A DNA stretch of 64,000 bases from Ursus arctos (GCF_023065955.2 NW_026622819.1:1376501-1440500), one strand, 5' to 3'; positions 1 to 12,185 are shown, numbered from the stretch's first letter. Notes: a model not told the origin generated them from the letters alone. Numbers and translations: made by a program.

Positions 1-1419
1 GCTGACCTGAGACCGCGGCGGGAACAGCAGCACATGGGCAGAGCACACCGCGTCTACGGGACTTGGACAAAAGGATGTGCATGAATCGGCAGATGGAATC
101 TGGTGGACTGGAAACCAGCCGCGTTCCGTGAGATGGGAGCACAGAAAGTTCCGTTTGGAGGAGCAGAAATAAAATCAGCTCGATAAACAGCAGAGCAGGC
201 ATTTCTCCAAAACAATATTTCCAAATCATACGTTTCACTCAGGCAGTTCTGCTCGTTTAAGATGGTGTTGAGGTGGGTTCCAGGCTTAGGTGCTAGTCCT
301 GGCTGTCTTCAGGGGCGTTCGTCGGTGGAAGAAAGGAAACAAACTTGGTCACGGCAGATGGCTGGAGTCCCGGAGGGCGCGGAAGCCTGGGGCAGGTCCC
401 CGTCCATGCCACAGTGTCCTGGGAGCAGGTCCGCACTGGCCACCCTCACACCAGAGAGAAAGCCACCCGAGGGACATGTGGGGACACTCTCCTGCCACCA
501 GCCTCCCTGGGCCAGCCACATCCTGCTGCTGCCATGCTTCTGGGAGGCTCTGCACACGGGGATCCACCCCAGGCAGGCCAGGACCACCTCCTGGGAGAGG
601 GGACAGTCGGCCCCCAGCAGACAATCACGGTGGCTTACCTGATTTCCACTGTGCTCTCCTGGGGGCTGGTCTGCTCGGCTTTCACCTGCCGGCGTGCTTC
701 AGAGAGTCACGGCCTTCCTGTGGTTTGACGGGCGTGGCAAGGTGGTGTGGGTGCTGGTGTCCGTGACCCCTGTGCCTCATAGCCCTTGTCGTGGGGACGG
801 CGTGGGATTAGACAATGGGGTGGGCTGGCTTCTTCATGGGGAAGGGACAGCGAGATGAGAAATACAACTTGGGGTTATTTTGAGGACCAAACACAGAACC
901 TAGAAGAAAACTTAAGAAGCATTCGGAGGAGATGGTTGGGAATTGGGGCAGAAGAGGTGAGACTGGCCCCGGGATGCGGGTGGACACAAAGGACCCGCTG
1001 GGCTGGCAGTGAGTTGGCCGTTTCCAACAAGGGAGGATGGGGCAGCCTCTTGCCTCCGCGGGGCTGTCCTCAGCCGGCGGCCATACCGCGGGGGACGTCG
1101 AAGAAAGCCAAGGGTTTTGTGGTCACATCTTGGGGTCCCTGCTTCTCTGAGTGACTGGCCCCGTGCTGCCTCTCCTCTGAGGAGCAGTGGTGTCTCCGGC
1201 GTCACGAACCAAGCTGCCTGATGCCTGGAGGTGCTTGTCCGGAGAGCCGGGCAGCGGAGGCGAAGGGGCCGCGTCTGCACAGAAGTGCGGTGATGGGCAC
1301 GGAGCAGGCCGCCGTGCGCCCGTGGGGGGAGGACCTGCTGTCCAGGGACACCCCGGACATCCGCGGGCACTGGCTACCACCGCGTGTCAGCCATCCCCGA
1401 CTTGGGGGTTAAAAGGACA
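1..1419. other. GC-rich DNA, no gene recognised
   Basis: GC- and CpG-rich sequence with overlapping chance frames on both strands. None shows a domain, a repeated motif or a convincing splice pattern. No interspersed repeat was recognised here. Confidence 0.6.
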
Positions 1420-1740
1420 ATCATTATTTGATGCACAATTCTGTGGGTCAGCGGTGCGATGTCGGCTCAGCTGGACCCACTTGGGGCCACAGACAGCTGC
1501 CCGCTGACTGCAGGCTGGTCCCGGGTGCGGCTGGGACGCCTCGTCTCTGCTCCGGGGCATGTCCCATCCTCCAGCTGGCTCTCCCAGACTTGCTCACGGG
1601 GCAGAGGAGTGTGTGTTGCTTCATGTGGGTGGTCAAAGCAGGTCACAGGGCCACCCGGCACGGAAGGGTGGGGACAAAGCCCACCTGTCAGAGGGGGCAA
1701 TTGTGAGGTAACATGGCCAAGCACGAGGACACGGGGAGCA
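1420..1740 (-). mobile_element. ancient LTR-like repeat (ERVL/MaLR type), copy 1
   Basis: The reading 'caattctgtgggtcag' followed by 'ggctcagctgg' and later 'ggtcaaagcaggtcacag' matches, from memory, a common mammalian LTR whose sense strand is the reverse of this one. Two other copies of the same family lie near 33.7-34.2 kb and 58.3-58.7 kb. It is diverged and has no open frame of interest. The family name is uncertain. Confidence 0.45.
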
Positions 1741-4700
1741 GGGAAACGGCCACTTTTGCAATTATCAAAAGTCCCCTTCTGTTGCAGCACAGCATGCCCT
1801 TCCGAGGAGGACTCCACGCGGTGTCGAATGGTTCAGAGACAGGGCGTGGAATCGCGTCATGGAGGGTAGCCCGGTGGGGAGAGGGGGGCGGGGGCCTCAG
1901 CTCCAGCCTCAGACCACCGTTCACTCTCTGTTGCTCCAGTCCCTCCCAGCTCCTGTGCCCGGGGACACCGTACCCGAGTGGACGGCGGAGGGAGGACCCC
2001 GCCAGGAGTGGACGTGCCTCCCACAATCCTACCCGTGCAGGAGCCTCCGAGGACTCGCGTGTCACCAGGGAGGAAGCGTAACAGAGACACGTTTCTGAGT
2101 ACGATGCACGTGCAGGAAAATGCCCCCCTGGGTGCTCTCGACGGAGCCACCAGCAGGCCAGCACACGGAGCGCGTCTATGACCCTGCGGCGCTCGCGCCC
2201 CTTCCCAGCCCGCAGCACCCCCGTCCGGCCTCCACTCCCTGTTCTTCACTGTGGGTTGGATTGGGGAACCTCCATTTGAGGGATGTTATTGACTTATTCT
2301 TCTTCAAATTTTCTTTAATTCACCCTTTCCCCATTTAGTCCAAGGTATTTGTTATTGTCGTAAAAATCTTTAAGGCAACAATGCAAGGAAAAAGTCAATT
2401 TTCAGGTTTTTACTTCCAAAATAGTAATAACATGTAACATTTTACAGCAAGACATCAGGGATTATTACCGTGATGAACGAAGAGGGCTTCCCAAATACCA
2501 GACGCCCCCTCACAGAGGAGAACAGACAGGCGGAATCATTCCGTCCCAGGGGTCTTCTGCCGTGGGGAGGAGAGGACAGAGGCCAGGATGCAGGACAGGG
2601 TGCGCGCTGCTGACAACCCCCCACCTGCACCATCCTGGCCTCTGCCGGCGTCGGTGTGAGTGTGAGTGTGCGTGAGCGTGTGTGGACGAGCACCAGGGCA
2701 AGCGGTCCTGGGCACCCCGGTACCAGGGGTTGTGCTGGGAGGAAGGCCCCGGAGGAAGAAAGACCCAGGCTGCTGCAGAGCTCTGGGCGGATGGCCCAGC
2801 CCCACGGACAGAACACGCCTGCCACATGGGCTGCACTGAATGTGGACACACAGGACAGGGTCAGAATCACCCATGTGGTGGAGACCAGCGTGGCCCAGAA
2901 CTCTGTGTGGACCAGAGCCGTCCCACACTGCCGTGAGGCCGTGCCCCTGGGACAGGCGCCCGCTGGGAGGAAGTGGCGGGGAGCAGCCGGGGTGCAGCGT
3001 TTGGACTTGGAAATAGTTGAATCTGCACCCGAAAGATCCGAGTCGGCCCACAGGAGGCATCTTCAAACCCGCACGGCCTCTGGCGTGTTAGCCTGCAGCC
3101 AGACAGCAGGGCGGGGTGAGCTGCGGGGCGAGGGCCTTGACATGTCTGAGTGCCATGGGCTGTTCGCCCCTCGCAAGTGTGGGTGTGTAGAGGACATAAC
3201 CAGCCACATTCAGTCCCGGGGCGCGAGCCGCAGCAGGGCAGGGCAAAGGTCTCCGTGACACCCTGCTTGTCCTGTGGACGTGACCAGGAGAAGGCAACGC
3301 CCCCCGCACCATGGGGTCAGGTGTGGGGTGGTCTCCTCTAGATCCTGGGGGGCCGGGTGGGGGACATGGTGCCAGGGTCTGGGGACTCCGTGCTCACCCC
3401 CGGAGCCCAGCCGTGCTGGTTTCTTTCTCCGTGGGGGCACCCGAGGAAGGAGCTGACGTCCTTCACAGGCGTGTCCTTGCAAGCCCATCACTCCAGAAGT
3501 CAGCACACTGAGGGGCGGAGGCTGGCTCCTGGCTGTGCTTTGGGTCACAGCAGGAGTTTGGCAGTCTCCTGGCCTTGCCCCCACCACCGACCCCCCACAT
3601 CCCCCGTGTTCCCTGGGCAGACTGGCACCAGTGTCTCTCCGCCCAGCGTCTGTCCCATCCCACCTCCCCTCCGTCCACACTCAGAAGCCACGGGGGCTGC
3701 GGTTCTGTGCTATCACCCCAGCACTGAGGGGTGGCTGGCCCCCTTCCTCCCATTCTCCACCCCCTCCCCTGTGCTCTGGACAGCCATAGCCATTCTGTCC
3801 ATACCACACGCTCCACGGCTCTTTCCTCCTGTATGTAATGAGCCATTCTCGACAGTGCACTACAACGCCACTAAGAGAAAGTTCTGGTGAATAAAAGAAA
3901 CATGCTTGTCTTGGACCATTTTTTAAAATAAAGGAAACCACCTCATGGATTTGCAAAGCCCCATGAAGACAGAAGCCTGATTTCCTAGCTTGCTCAATGG
4001 AGACCAGAGCTGGAGAGGATCCGTGTGTGTCCGGACGTCCTGTCCCGTGAGGATGGGAGCTGGGAGCTGGGATTGTCCAGGTGTGCACATGAACACGGAC
4101 CCCACAGACACGGCCAGCAAGACCAGATTCCTCGTGTCTTCCTGAAAGTGCGTCACCGAACATGCATGGAGCCGGAGGGGAGCTGGCAGCAGAGCAGGAG
4201 GGTCTCGGGCCCCGTGCAGCTTGGGAAGCCCCAGAGCACCGTGGGCCACCGCACCAGCCCCCTCAGCAGCCCCCGCTTCCCACTCGGGGAGCTGCGTGCA
4301 GGCAGGACATCGCCCCAACCCTTCTGTGCGGCTAAAAGACGGCTGCTGCACAGAGCTCAAAATCATCTAGAAGGATGCATTTTTCCATCTTCAGGACGTA
4401 GGCCTCAAAATTAATGACAAACCAGAAGGAAATTAGCTGTGATCTGGGTAACTTACAAAGGCAAAGAAAAAGAAATCAGTACAAAGAAAGACAAAATTAT
4501 CTTGAATGTTAAACAGTTCAATGATATTGCCCACCAGCATTGAGTCATTTGTTGTGCCCCAATTCCCGGAGATTTGCCCCCGTAGTGTCCTCCAGGTTCG
4601 CCCTGCCACTGCCTGTGGTGGGACATCGTCCTCGGAGGGGGACCGGTACTCTGTTACACACACGTTCTCTTCGTCCATTCATCTGACGGTGGGTGCAGGC

Positions 4701-7700
4701 GGCTTCCGTGTCGTGGCCACTGGGAACGTGGGTGCAGAGCACTCCAACATCCGGACTCAGGGCAGTCACGGAAGGACAAGCACTGCGTGATTCCGCAGAC
4801 ACGAGGCTCCTGAGATGCTCAAACTCACAGAACCGGTGCCGGCGGGGGTTGCTGCCCATCGGGGACGGTGTTCGAGTTCTCAAGGAGATCGAGTTCTAGG
4901 GACCTGCCCTACAGCGCCATGTCTGTAATTAGCAACACTGCACGTGCACATAGAGCTTGTTAAGGCGGTGGATCTCTGGTAAGCGTCCTCACCCCAATAA
5001 CACATGTGCACGTGTCTCTGTAGGCAGGTTCCCATTCAGCTGAATCTGCCCCAGGCTTTCCTCCTGGCGTAGTGACCGAGGGTGTCCACCCCAAGGGCCT
5101 GGCGTCTGGAAGGCAGGAGGGGTTTGCACCCCAGTCAGGACTTGGCACTGGCACGTGCCTTTTGTTCTGTGAGGGACTTGTTTACCCCGAATGTCCTTGA
5201 CTCGAAAACGCTGCCGCTAAAGCCTTGGGCGTCTGGAGTGCAGGAGATCCCTGCAGGTCCTAGGATCACCCTGCAAGGAACTGGGACCTATGAGCACCTC
5301 GGTGTACCCCAGAGCCATGTGGTGAGGGGCCTGCAGGGGTGTGCAGGGGACGGGTGGAGTACAGGCTTCTGAGGAGGCAGGCGGGGGGCTCTGCAGGGGG
5401 AGTGGAAGACACTCAGACAGCAGCTTTCCCAGACATGGGGAGAGAAACAGGATGGGATGTCTAAAATTGGAGCGTGGTGGTAATTTTGGAATTCCTTCCA
5501 GATGCATCCAGCCATCCAGTGACAGCTTCCAGCGAAGACAGCCCCTCTCCCAGAGCCGGTGCCCTGGGATGTCTCAGGGCCAGGACCGGGGCCAGGAGGC
5601 ACAGCCCCCTCTTGGCCCCTTTGCTTCCGGATGGCTGTCACTGCTGGATCTCGAGGAAGGTCAAGTGCCCTCTTGGCCAGGCTGTTGGGTGAGGACCACA
5701 GCATTTCGTGTGAACTCAGCTCCCTGCGTGGATGCGGCTGCCTCTGGACTCTGTGTCCCCGGGAATGGCCGGGCTCTGTTGCGCCGCCACGGTCTGCTTC
5801 TAGGTGCTCATTCCTGGTGGGACAAGCCTCCCTGGTGTCTCCCGGCTGCAGGATCAGTGCACACATTTCTCACATTCCACCAGCCTCCTTGCTCCCCTTT
5901 GGACCCTGTCACTTCCTGGACTCAGGAACACAGTGAACTTCTGGGAACGAGAAAGAGGAAAAAGGGGTCTTCTCCGCATGGATGAAAAGATCCCATGGAA
6001 AAAAGTCGCACTGAAATGTGAATTGTAGAACCACGGAGAGACAACGTGTGGACTATGCCACCTGCTTCGTTTACCGTTTAAAAAGAGTATTTTTATGTCT
6101 TGACTGCTTCTTGTCAGCCAGGACCAGACAGCACTGGGAGACCCCATGAAGAAACCCCACCGAGGGCAGGCAGTCATGGGACCTTGAACCCATGCGTCCC
6201 TGTGTCCTCAGGAGCCGACAGCCTGCAGTGACCTGGAATCACATGACGGCTCTGCAAACCGTTCCAAGAACTAATTCCACGTTAACACTCATCTAATTCA
6301 TTATTTATGTAGCAAATTATCTTCCTCCACAGCAAGCAGAGAATTTGCCAAATAGGCCACCACTGTGTCTTCCTGATTTTCTTTTTTTCGGAAGGTGGAG
6401 GGGGCTGGGAGTTGGGCACACAGCGGACTGAAGACCTGGGCCGCGGGCACTCTGGCCACTGTCAGTCCTAAGGGCCCAGCTCCTCCGCGCACTGCTGCCC
6501 GCTCTGCAGACCTGCTTCACGGCAGATCCTGCACTTTGCTCGGCTTTGTGCCTGGTGGAGTCAGCCCTCTGGCTCCCAGGGGACCTCCCTGCTGCCTCCC
6601 CCTGCCCCGGTCAGGGGATGTACTGGCCATCTTCCAAGCAGCAGAGAAATAATGAAAACCCAAGGCTGATGGGCCTCATGAACACCTCAAGAGAGCTTTT
6701 TGGTGCAGAACACTTTATTATTTGGGGAAAGACATGGTTTTAAATCTGTGTTATTTAGCGGCAAAGAACGATGGTGGACGTATGTGAGGCTGCAGCTGTG
6801 TGGCCAGGGTCGGTGGGAGGGAAATGCTTTGTGCCTTTGTGTCCCTCTCTGAGGGTGTTTTGGCCAGCTACAGGGTACGGGGAGGGAAACACTGAATGCG
6901 CACGGGGGTGTTGCAAGCATGGCTTGCTAGAAGGACGCACTTGCCCGGGGCCCTTGCTATAACTGTCTTCCTTGTTCCCATGGAAGTTAACTTATGTAAT
7001 GGTAGCATTAACTTAGTCTAGTGGCTTGGCCGCTGGTGCACCTGCTTGTCCCACTGTCTTTGGAAGGGTACGAGGTTCATCTCCAGTTTGGCTTGTGACT
7101 CAGGCTGTTGTAGGAAAAAAGAAAAGCCAATAGGCCTTACAGTATGTAAATGTTCTGTAATTTTAAATCACCTTTGAAAACCTCTTCCAGCTTTATGGGG
7201 GTAAGTCTGTATGAATAAATTAACACCAGGATGGTTCCCCTCTTTTGTTGAATGATTTGTTTATGGCCCTTTTTCTGTGGATAGGACATTTCAAGAAAAC
7301 CAGGAATGAGTTGAATTTCTAAGTTAAAATTGAACAGAAAATGATGTTTTTCACTCCTCGAGGCCATCCTGGTACTATTTAGTGACATTGAGGTCCAGAA
7401 CATTCAACATGATCTCCAGTCCCAACGCTGGATTCAGTGACGTGGGGTCTGGTGCAGAGGAGGGGTGGTTTGGATGGGCAGCCTTGTCCATCTTGACGGA
7501 CTGCTGGTAAATGCCTGCTCTGAATGGCTTCTCGGCCAGGTGCTGAGATGCAGGGATCCTCATGGTTCTAGAAAACAGTCTTCCTGAAGGAAGATGGCGG
7601 CAGGGTCATCAGAAGAGGCTGCATGGAGCACGTGCACACCTCAGTGGGGCTGGGCGCTCACGCTCACGGGTGGCCGTGTGTCTAAACCATCTCATCAGTG

Positions 7701-7855
7701 ATCATTCTCTGCTCTGATTACCCAATCTGCAGGTTCCCCAGGCCCTGCTGCTGTTGGTGCTGGGGCTGCTGATTGGGGTCTGCTTTAGCACCTCTGGAGA
7801 GGACGGGGTGGGAGCCATGGATTCTGGGACAAGGTCCTGGTGACGAGTTTATCAT
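1741..7855. other. GC-rich unassigned DNA
   Basis: Mostly CpG-containing sequence in which no gene or repeat was recognised. Open frames of up to 200-214 codons (for example at 2656-3258 and 5341-5985) are rich in Pro, Arg, Ser and Gly and overlap equally long frames on the other strand, as expected from GC-rich non-coding DNA. A short AT-rich patch lies at 2280-2460. Confidence 0.55.
2653..2685. repeat. GT-rich simple repeat
   Basis: Imperfect GTGTGAG/GTGCGTGAG run of about 33 bases. It is a short microsatellite with interruptions. Confidence 0.7.
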
Positions 7856-7926
7856 CCATCTGTGATGGTTTGCTTTGTGTCGCTTGGCTGGGCCATGGAG
7901 CCCAGCTTTGGGTCAACCATCATTCT
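7856..7926 (+). mobile_element. start of an LTR-like repeat, truncated by an L1
   Basis: The sequence 'cttggctgggccatgg' with the preceding 'tgatggtt' resembles the 5' start of a common mammalian LTR-like repeat. It breaks off where L1 sequence begins. The copy at 10.28-10.61 kb appears to be the same family in the opposite orientation. Confidence 0.4.
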
Positions 7927-9040
7927 GGGAATAGAATAGAGAGCCCCGAAATAAAGCCATGTATATATGGCCAATTCATTTACCACCAACGAGCCAAGAA
8001 TACTCAGTGGGGAAAGGACAGTCTCTTCCATGAATGCTGCTGGAAAAACTGGACAGCCACATGCAAAAGAATGAAACTAGGCCACTATCTTAGAACATCC
8101 ATGAAATTAACTCAAAATGGATTAAGGACTTAGTGAAGATCTGAATCCATATCAGTCCCAGAAGACACAGGCAGTGAGCTCCCCAGCATGGGTCCTGATG
8201 TTGGTTTTTCAGGATCTGACACAAAAAGCAGAAGTAACAGAAGCAAACATAAGCTGTTAGGACGACAAAGCTTCTGGACGGGGCAGGAAACCGTCAACAA
8301 AAGGGAAAGACAACCTACTAAACGGAGGAAGATAAGTGCAAATCGTATCTGAGAAGGGGCTAATATCTAAAATATATAAAGAACTGATACAACTCAATAA
8401 CAAGAAAATCCAATTGAAAAGTAGGCACAGACACTTCTCCAAAGACACACAGACGGCCAACAGACAGATGAGAAGATCTGAAGACAGATGAGGCTGCACA
8501 TCACTCAGCCTCAGGAAATGCCAATCAAACCTACAATGAGATACCAGTTCACACCTGTTAGATTGACTAAAATCATCAAAACAAGAAACAACAAGGATGC
8601 GGAGAAAGGGGAGCCCTCTTACGCTGCTGGTGGGAATGCAGACTGCTGCAGCCACTCTGGAGAGCAGTGCGGAGGGTCCTCAAGATGTTAAAAAGAGAGC
8701 TACCCTATGATCCAGCAATCACACTACTGGGTGTTCATCCCTCACTATTTCAAAAGGATACGTGCACCCATATGTTTACTGCAGCATTATTTACAATAGC
8801 CAAGATATGGAAAGAACCTCAGAGTCCACTGATGGATGAATGGATTAAAAATTATCAGTCATATAGATAGATAGATCTAGACGCAGATACAAATATAGAT
8901 ATGGATATGGATCAGTCATAAAAAGGAATGAAATCTGCCATTTGTGACAACACGAATGGACCTGGCAGGCATCGTGCTCAGTGAAACAAGTCAGACAGAG
9001 AAAGACAAATACAGAATCTCTCTGGCACGTGACGTCGGGC
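7927..9040 (+). mobile_element. L1 3' fragment (end of ORF2 plus 3' UTR), 5'-truncated
   Basis: A 5'-truncated LINE-1. It begins in the ORF2 C-terminal region: translation in the 7840-8133 frame contains YGQFIYHQRAKNTQWGKDS and NWTATCKRMKLGHYL, both typical of L1 ORF2p after the reverse-transcriptase domain. From about 8380 it continues into the stereotyped 3' region, with 'gagataccagttcacacc', 'tgctggtgggaatgcag' and 'cctatgatccagcaatc'. The copy ends near 9040 after 'gaaagacaaatac'. A GATA-rich run interrupts the 3' part. ORF2 is interrupted and cannot be functional. Confidence 0.9.
8862..8934. repeat. GATA/GATATG-rich simple repeat inside the L1
   Basis: Degenerate ATAGATAG and ATGGATATGG units. 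They lie at the position in the L1 3' region where simple repeats commonly grow; the equivalent spot in the 11.6-12.2 kb copy carries the CA-type microsatellite. Confidence 0.75.
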
Positions 9041-9599
9041 TGCTGAGATGGGTGGTGGAGAATGTCAGCCATGGTGCAGGGAGGACGCGGCTCGCAGCCT
9101 CTCCTCGGGCCTGACGTGCCCTCCCGTGCGCTGGACCTGGGCGCCAGGGCTCAGGGCGGGAGCCTGCACTGCCGTGCGCCCCCAGTGACGCACGCAGAGG
9201 AGCCGACTCGGGGTGCATCTCAGCTGGGGAGCATGGCGGCAGGGAGCAGGAGAGTTGAGGAGGAAACGTGGAAGCTGCCTGCATGTCTCTCTTGCTCTGT
9301 CGTGGAACCCTTGACCTTGGTGGCACACTCCCTGGCTTCTGCTCCAGCTTCTTCCTGAGGGTCTTTGCGAGCCGGGCCTGAGATGGTGACTAGCGATGAA
9401 GGCGAAGACTGTGAACAGAGCGCAGTGCGGTGGTCCCTTCGACCGTTCTGCAAGGACCGCAGGCGGGACACATGCTGACACAACTCCACGTGGCCATGGA
9501 CCAGCCACTGGAACTCTGACCAGAGCAGACAAGACAAAACAGAACGTAACAGGCACAGTTTTACTGTGAAACAAGAGGAGGCAGTTTAAGGAAACGGTC
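9041..9599. other. GC-rich unassigned DNA
   Basis: CpG-rich sequence with several overlapping frames on both strands, the longest 197 codons on the minus strand. No motif or repeat was recognised. Confidence 0.5.
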
Positions 9600-9695
9600 A
9601 CGTGTTGAACTGTCTCCCAAAAAGATACGTTGACTCCTAAGCTCCAGGGCCTGAGCATGGGGCCTCGCCTCCAAGCAAGGTCAGTGCCGGTGCCT
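9600..9695 (+). mobile_element. fragment of an MLT1-like LTR
   Basis: 'gttgaactgtctcccaaaaa' followed by a 'gttgactcctaagc' segment matches the start of MLT1-type MaLR LTRs (compare the better copy at 42838). Only about 90 bases are recognisable. Confidence 0.4.
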
Positions 9696-10104
9696 TCCGG
9701 AGCTCTGAACGGGGCTCTGCTGGGCCGTCAGCCACTCTCGCAGGTCTCCCTGAGAAAGCGATTCTAGACACAAGAAGATGATTCTAGGTTTCAAGAAGAT
9801 GGTGGCCCACAGGCCCAACCTGCACGCACCTAACGTTCGGTCCAGGTCGTGGTGCAGTGTGCCCGAGAACAGGATGTGTCCCAGCCCTTTGTATCGAGTG
9901 GGGACCATTTATAACCTGACACACCCAAGGAGGCTCGATGTGGGTGAAGGTGAGCATCACGGTCCCAGTAAACAGCAAACGTTAGCTGCTGCTAACTGTC
10001 CTTTGTGCTAAAGGGACTTGGGCAGCGGCGGTCTGGGCGTGCAGGCGCCAGACAGGGCGTGAACGGTGCTGAGCCTGTGAGCTGTTCCAACACGGCCCGT
10101 GTGC
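9696..10104. other. unassigned DNA
   Basis: No gene or repeat recognised. It may contain the diverged remainder of the LTR to its left. Confidence 0.45.
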
Positions 10105-10200
10105 AGTTATCCGCCCGGCCGTGCCTCGGTCTCTCTTTCTGTAACACGGAGCTGACAGCTGCCTCCACTTCTCAGGTGGCTGTGAGGGACTGATGCCCAC
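10105..10200 (+). mobile_element. MIR fragment
   Basis: 'gtgcctcggtctctctttct' and 'ggtggctgtgagggactgatg' line up with the MIR core and 3' part ('cctcagtttcctcatctg', then 'gttgtgaggatt'). Ancient and diverged. Confidence 0.5.
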
Positions 10201-10274
10201 AGAAGGCTTTGCTGAAAACAAAAGAAGGAGGAGAAGAAGTCTGGGTGGAAAAAAGTCAAATCTGCCAGTGCTCA

Positions 10275-10615
10275 TGGTGGGATAAGTGCGTTAGCTGGGG
10301 TTCTCCAGGGTGAAGCAGTATAAACAGATCTATTATGGGGAATTAGCTCAGGACGCTGAGGAGACCAAAGTTCCCACGGTCTGCTGTCCATGAGCAGGGG
10401 GCGCGGTTCTGGTCTGAGTCTGAGGGCAGGAGACACTGCCGTCCCAGCTCTCAGGCAGAAGGCGGGTGAATGCCTCCTGCACCCCTGCTCTATCCCGGGC
10501 CTCGAGGATGGGAAGACGCCTACTCCCCGAGTCCCTGGATTCGGGTTCGAATGTCACTTGGGAACACCATCTCAGACACACCCGAGGCAGCTTAACACAC
10601 AAAATCTACCATTAT
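10275..10615 (-). mobile_element. ancient LTR-like repeat, reverse orientation
   Basis: 'ggttctccagggtgaagcag', 'ttatggggaattagctca' and 'atgtcacttgggaacacc' match the reverse complement of a common mammalian LTR-like repeat. The 5' start of that family also appears at 7856. GC content is raised compared with the remembered consensus. A CTCF-like core lies within it. Confidence 0.5.
10391..10404 (+). promoter_or_regulatory. CTCF-like motif, 12 of 14 positions
   Basis: The bases 'tgagcagggggcgc' match the CTCF core CCASYAGRKGGCRS everywhere except the first two positions. Retroelements are a known source of CTCF sites in mammals. Occupancy cannot be seen from sequence. Confidence 0.4.
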
Positions 10616-10794
10616 GAGGTTGCAGGACCGTTGTTTTCTTCTCTGTTTTCCAAAATTTTAATGAGTCTCTAGTATTTTCCTTTTATGATAATGAAAAAAT
10701 TCCAAGCTCTGAATTTATGCTTTCCCCGCCTGGTCAATGTCTAGCAAGGCCGTGCCCGGTGCGGGGCCCCCGGATCTGTCAGAGCACAGGCTGA
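10616..10794. other. unassigned DNA between repeats
   Basis: AT-richer left half and GC-richer right half. Nothing recognised. Confidence 0.4.
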
Positions 10795-10885
10795 GCGAGA
10801 CATGCGGGGTCATCTCCTTATTTGGGCAAGTCGCCTGATGTCTTTGGGCCTGCGTCTCCTCTTCTGTAAAGTGGGCTGCCAGGGA
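10795..10885 (+). mobile_element. MIR fragment
   Basis: 'gggcaagtcgcctgatgtct' followed by 'gggcctgcgtctcctcttct' and 'gtaaagtgggc' matches the conserved MIR core ('gggcaagt...', 'cctcagtttcctcatctgta', 'aaatggg'). Confidence 0.65.
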
Positions 10886-11572
10886 ACCCCAGGAAAGCCG
10901 TCTGCCGTTTTCAGGAGAAAGGCATAGCGGGAACGAATGAGCGATGGAGCCCAAGGAGCAGATGACACCGTGCGGGAGACTCCTCTCTGGGCACCTCCCA
11001 GTGTGTGCAAGAGTGAATTGAGGAAGACTTGTGGAAATAGCGACATCAACGGTATGTTTGCTTTGATGCCCCACATGCCAAACACCATGAAAAACACAAC
11101 AAAATGTAGGACATAAAAAATAAAAAGCAGAATTCTCAGGCACAGGAAATAGCAGAACTCAGCAGTGAACGGGTCGTGGCACAGGGGGTGGTCTCCAGTG
11201 GAACAGCCAGGAGGAGAGACCAAAGGGAAGGTCAGGGAAGTGAAGTATGCAAAAACTACCTTATTTAAAAATAACCTTAGTAAGTCGACCTTGGCTTTTC
11301 CCAGGTCATCTCACACGCACCTGGACATAACTGGGTCTCAGCACCAGTGCGTGGTCCTCAGGCTGGTCAGTTTGTGCACCGAGCGGCCAGCCCCTTGCAC
11401 CTGCCCCTGAGTCACTGAAAGTGTGCTTCGTGCCTGCGTCTCCCCGCGGGGATCCGCTGCCCCAGCTCTTGTGTGGGTGGCGGGTGTGACGTTCCAGGAG
11501 TTCAGAAGAGACGCCCCCGCACCAGGCACCAGGCACCGTCGGGGATCCCGAAAGCTGTTGCCTCGCAACTTC
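10886..11572. other. unassigned DNA
   Basis: No gene or repeat recognised. Frames of 142 and 137 codons on the minus strand start in or near the MIR relic and have no recognisable content. Confidence 0.45.
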
Positions 11573-12185
11573 TAATGTAACGCACAGACTCGGAGGGGCA
11601 ACCGCACCCCAGGTTTGTAGCAGCAGTGTCCGCAACGGCCCAAATACGGAAGCAGCCCGAGGGTCCACGGACTGAGGGAGGAACAAGGAAGATACGGTAC
11701 ACGTGCACACACACACACACACAGACACGCGCATGCACACACACGCACGCACACACGCACGCACACACACACGCACGCACACACGCACACTGAAATATTA
11801 CTCAGCCATCAGAAGGATGGAATCTTGTCATTTGCAGTGACGTGGGTGGAACTAGAGGGTATTATGCTAAGGAAATAAGTCAATCAGAGAAAGACAAATA
11901 CTCCAGGATTTCACTCATGTGTGGAATTTAAGAAACAGAACAGATGGACACACAGAAAGGGGGAAAATAGGAGAGAGGGAGACAAGCCATGAGAGACTCT
12001 TAACTCCAGGGAACACACTGAGGGTTGCTGGAGGGGCTGGGGGTGACTGGTGATGGGCACTGGGGACGGCACGTGATGCGATGAGCACTGGGTGTCATAC
12101 GCAACTGAGGAATCACTAAATTCGACTCCTGAGACCGACATGGCACTGTTTGTTAACTAATGAGAATTTAAATAAAAAAATAAAT
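11573..12185 (+). mobile_element. carnivore-type L1 3' UTR fragment
   Basis: A strongly 5'-truncated L1. It holds 'tattactcagccatcagaag', 'gtgacgtgggtggaactaga', 'gaaagacaaatac', 'gagagactcttaactcc', 'gatgagcactgggtgtcat' and an A-rich end 'aataaaaaaataaa' near 12170. The left half has many CpGs where related copies have TG, CA or AT. No coding sequence remains. Confidence 0.9.
11705..11790. repeat. CA/CG microsatellite (ACAC and ACGC units)
   Basis: About 86 bases of alternating purine-pyrimidine sequence made of ACACAC, ACGC and ATGC units inside the L1 3' UTR. It creates chance minus-strand frames made of Cys, Val and Arg, which should not be read as proteins. Confidence 0.9.

Noticed and set aside
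2656..3258. 200-codon frame
   Set aside because: It starts in a GT simple repeat and overlaps a 176-codon minus frame. No recognisable content.
5341..5985. 214-codon frame in GC-rich DNA, with a 192-codon frame opposite
   Set aside because: Neither strand shows a motif, and stop-poor GC-rich DNA gives such pairs by chance.
11306..11790. Cys/Val/Arg-repeat minus-strand frames
   Set aside because: They translate the CA/CG microsatellite.
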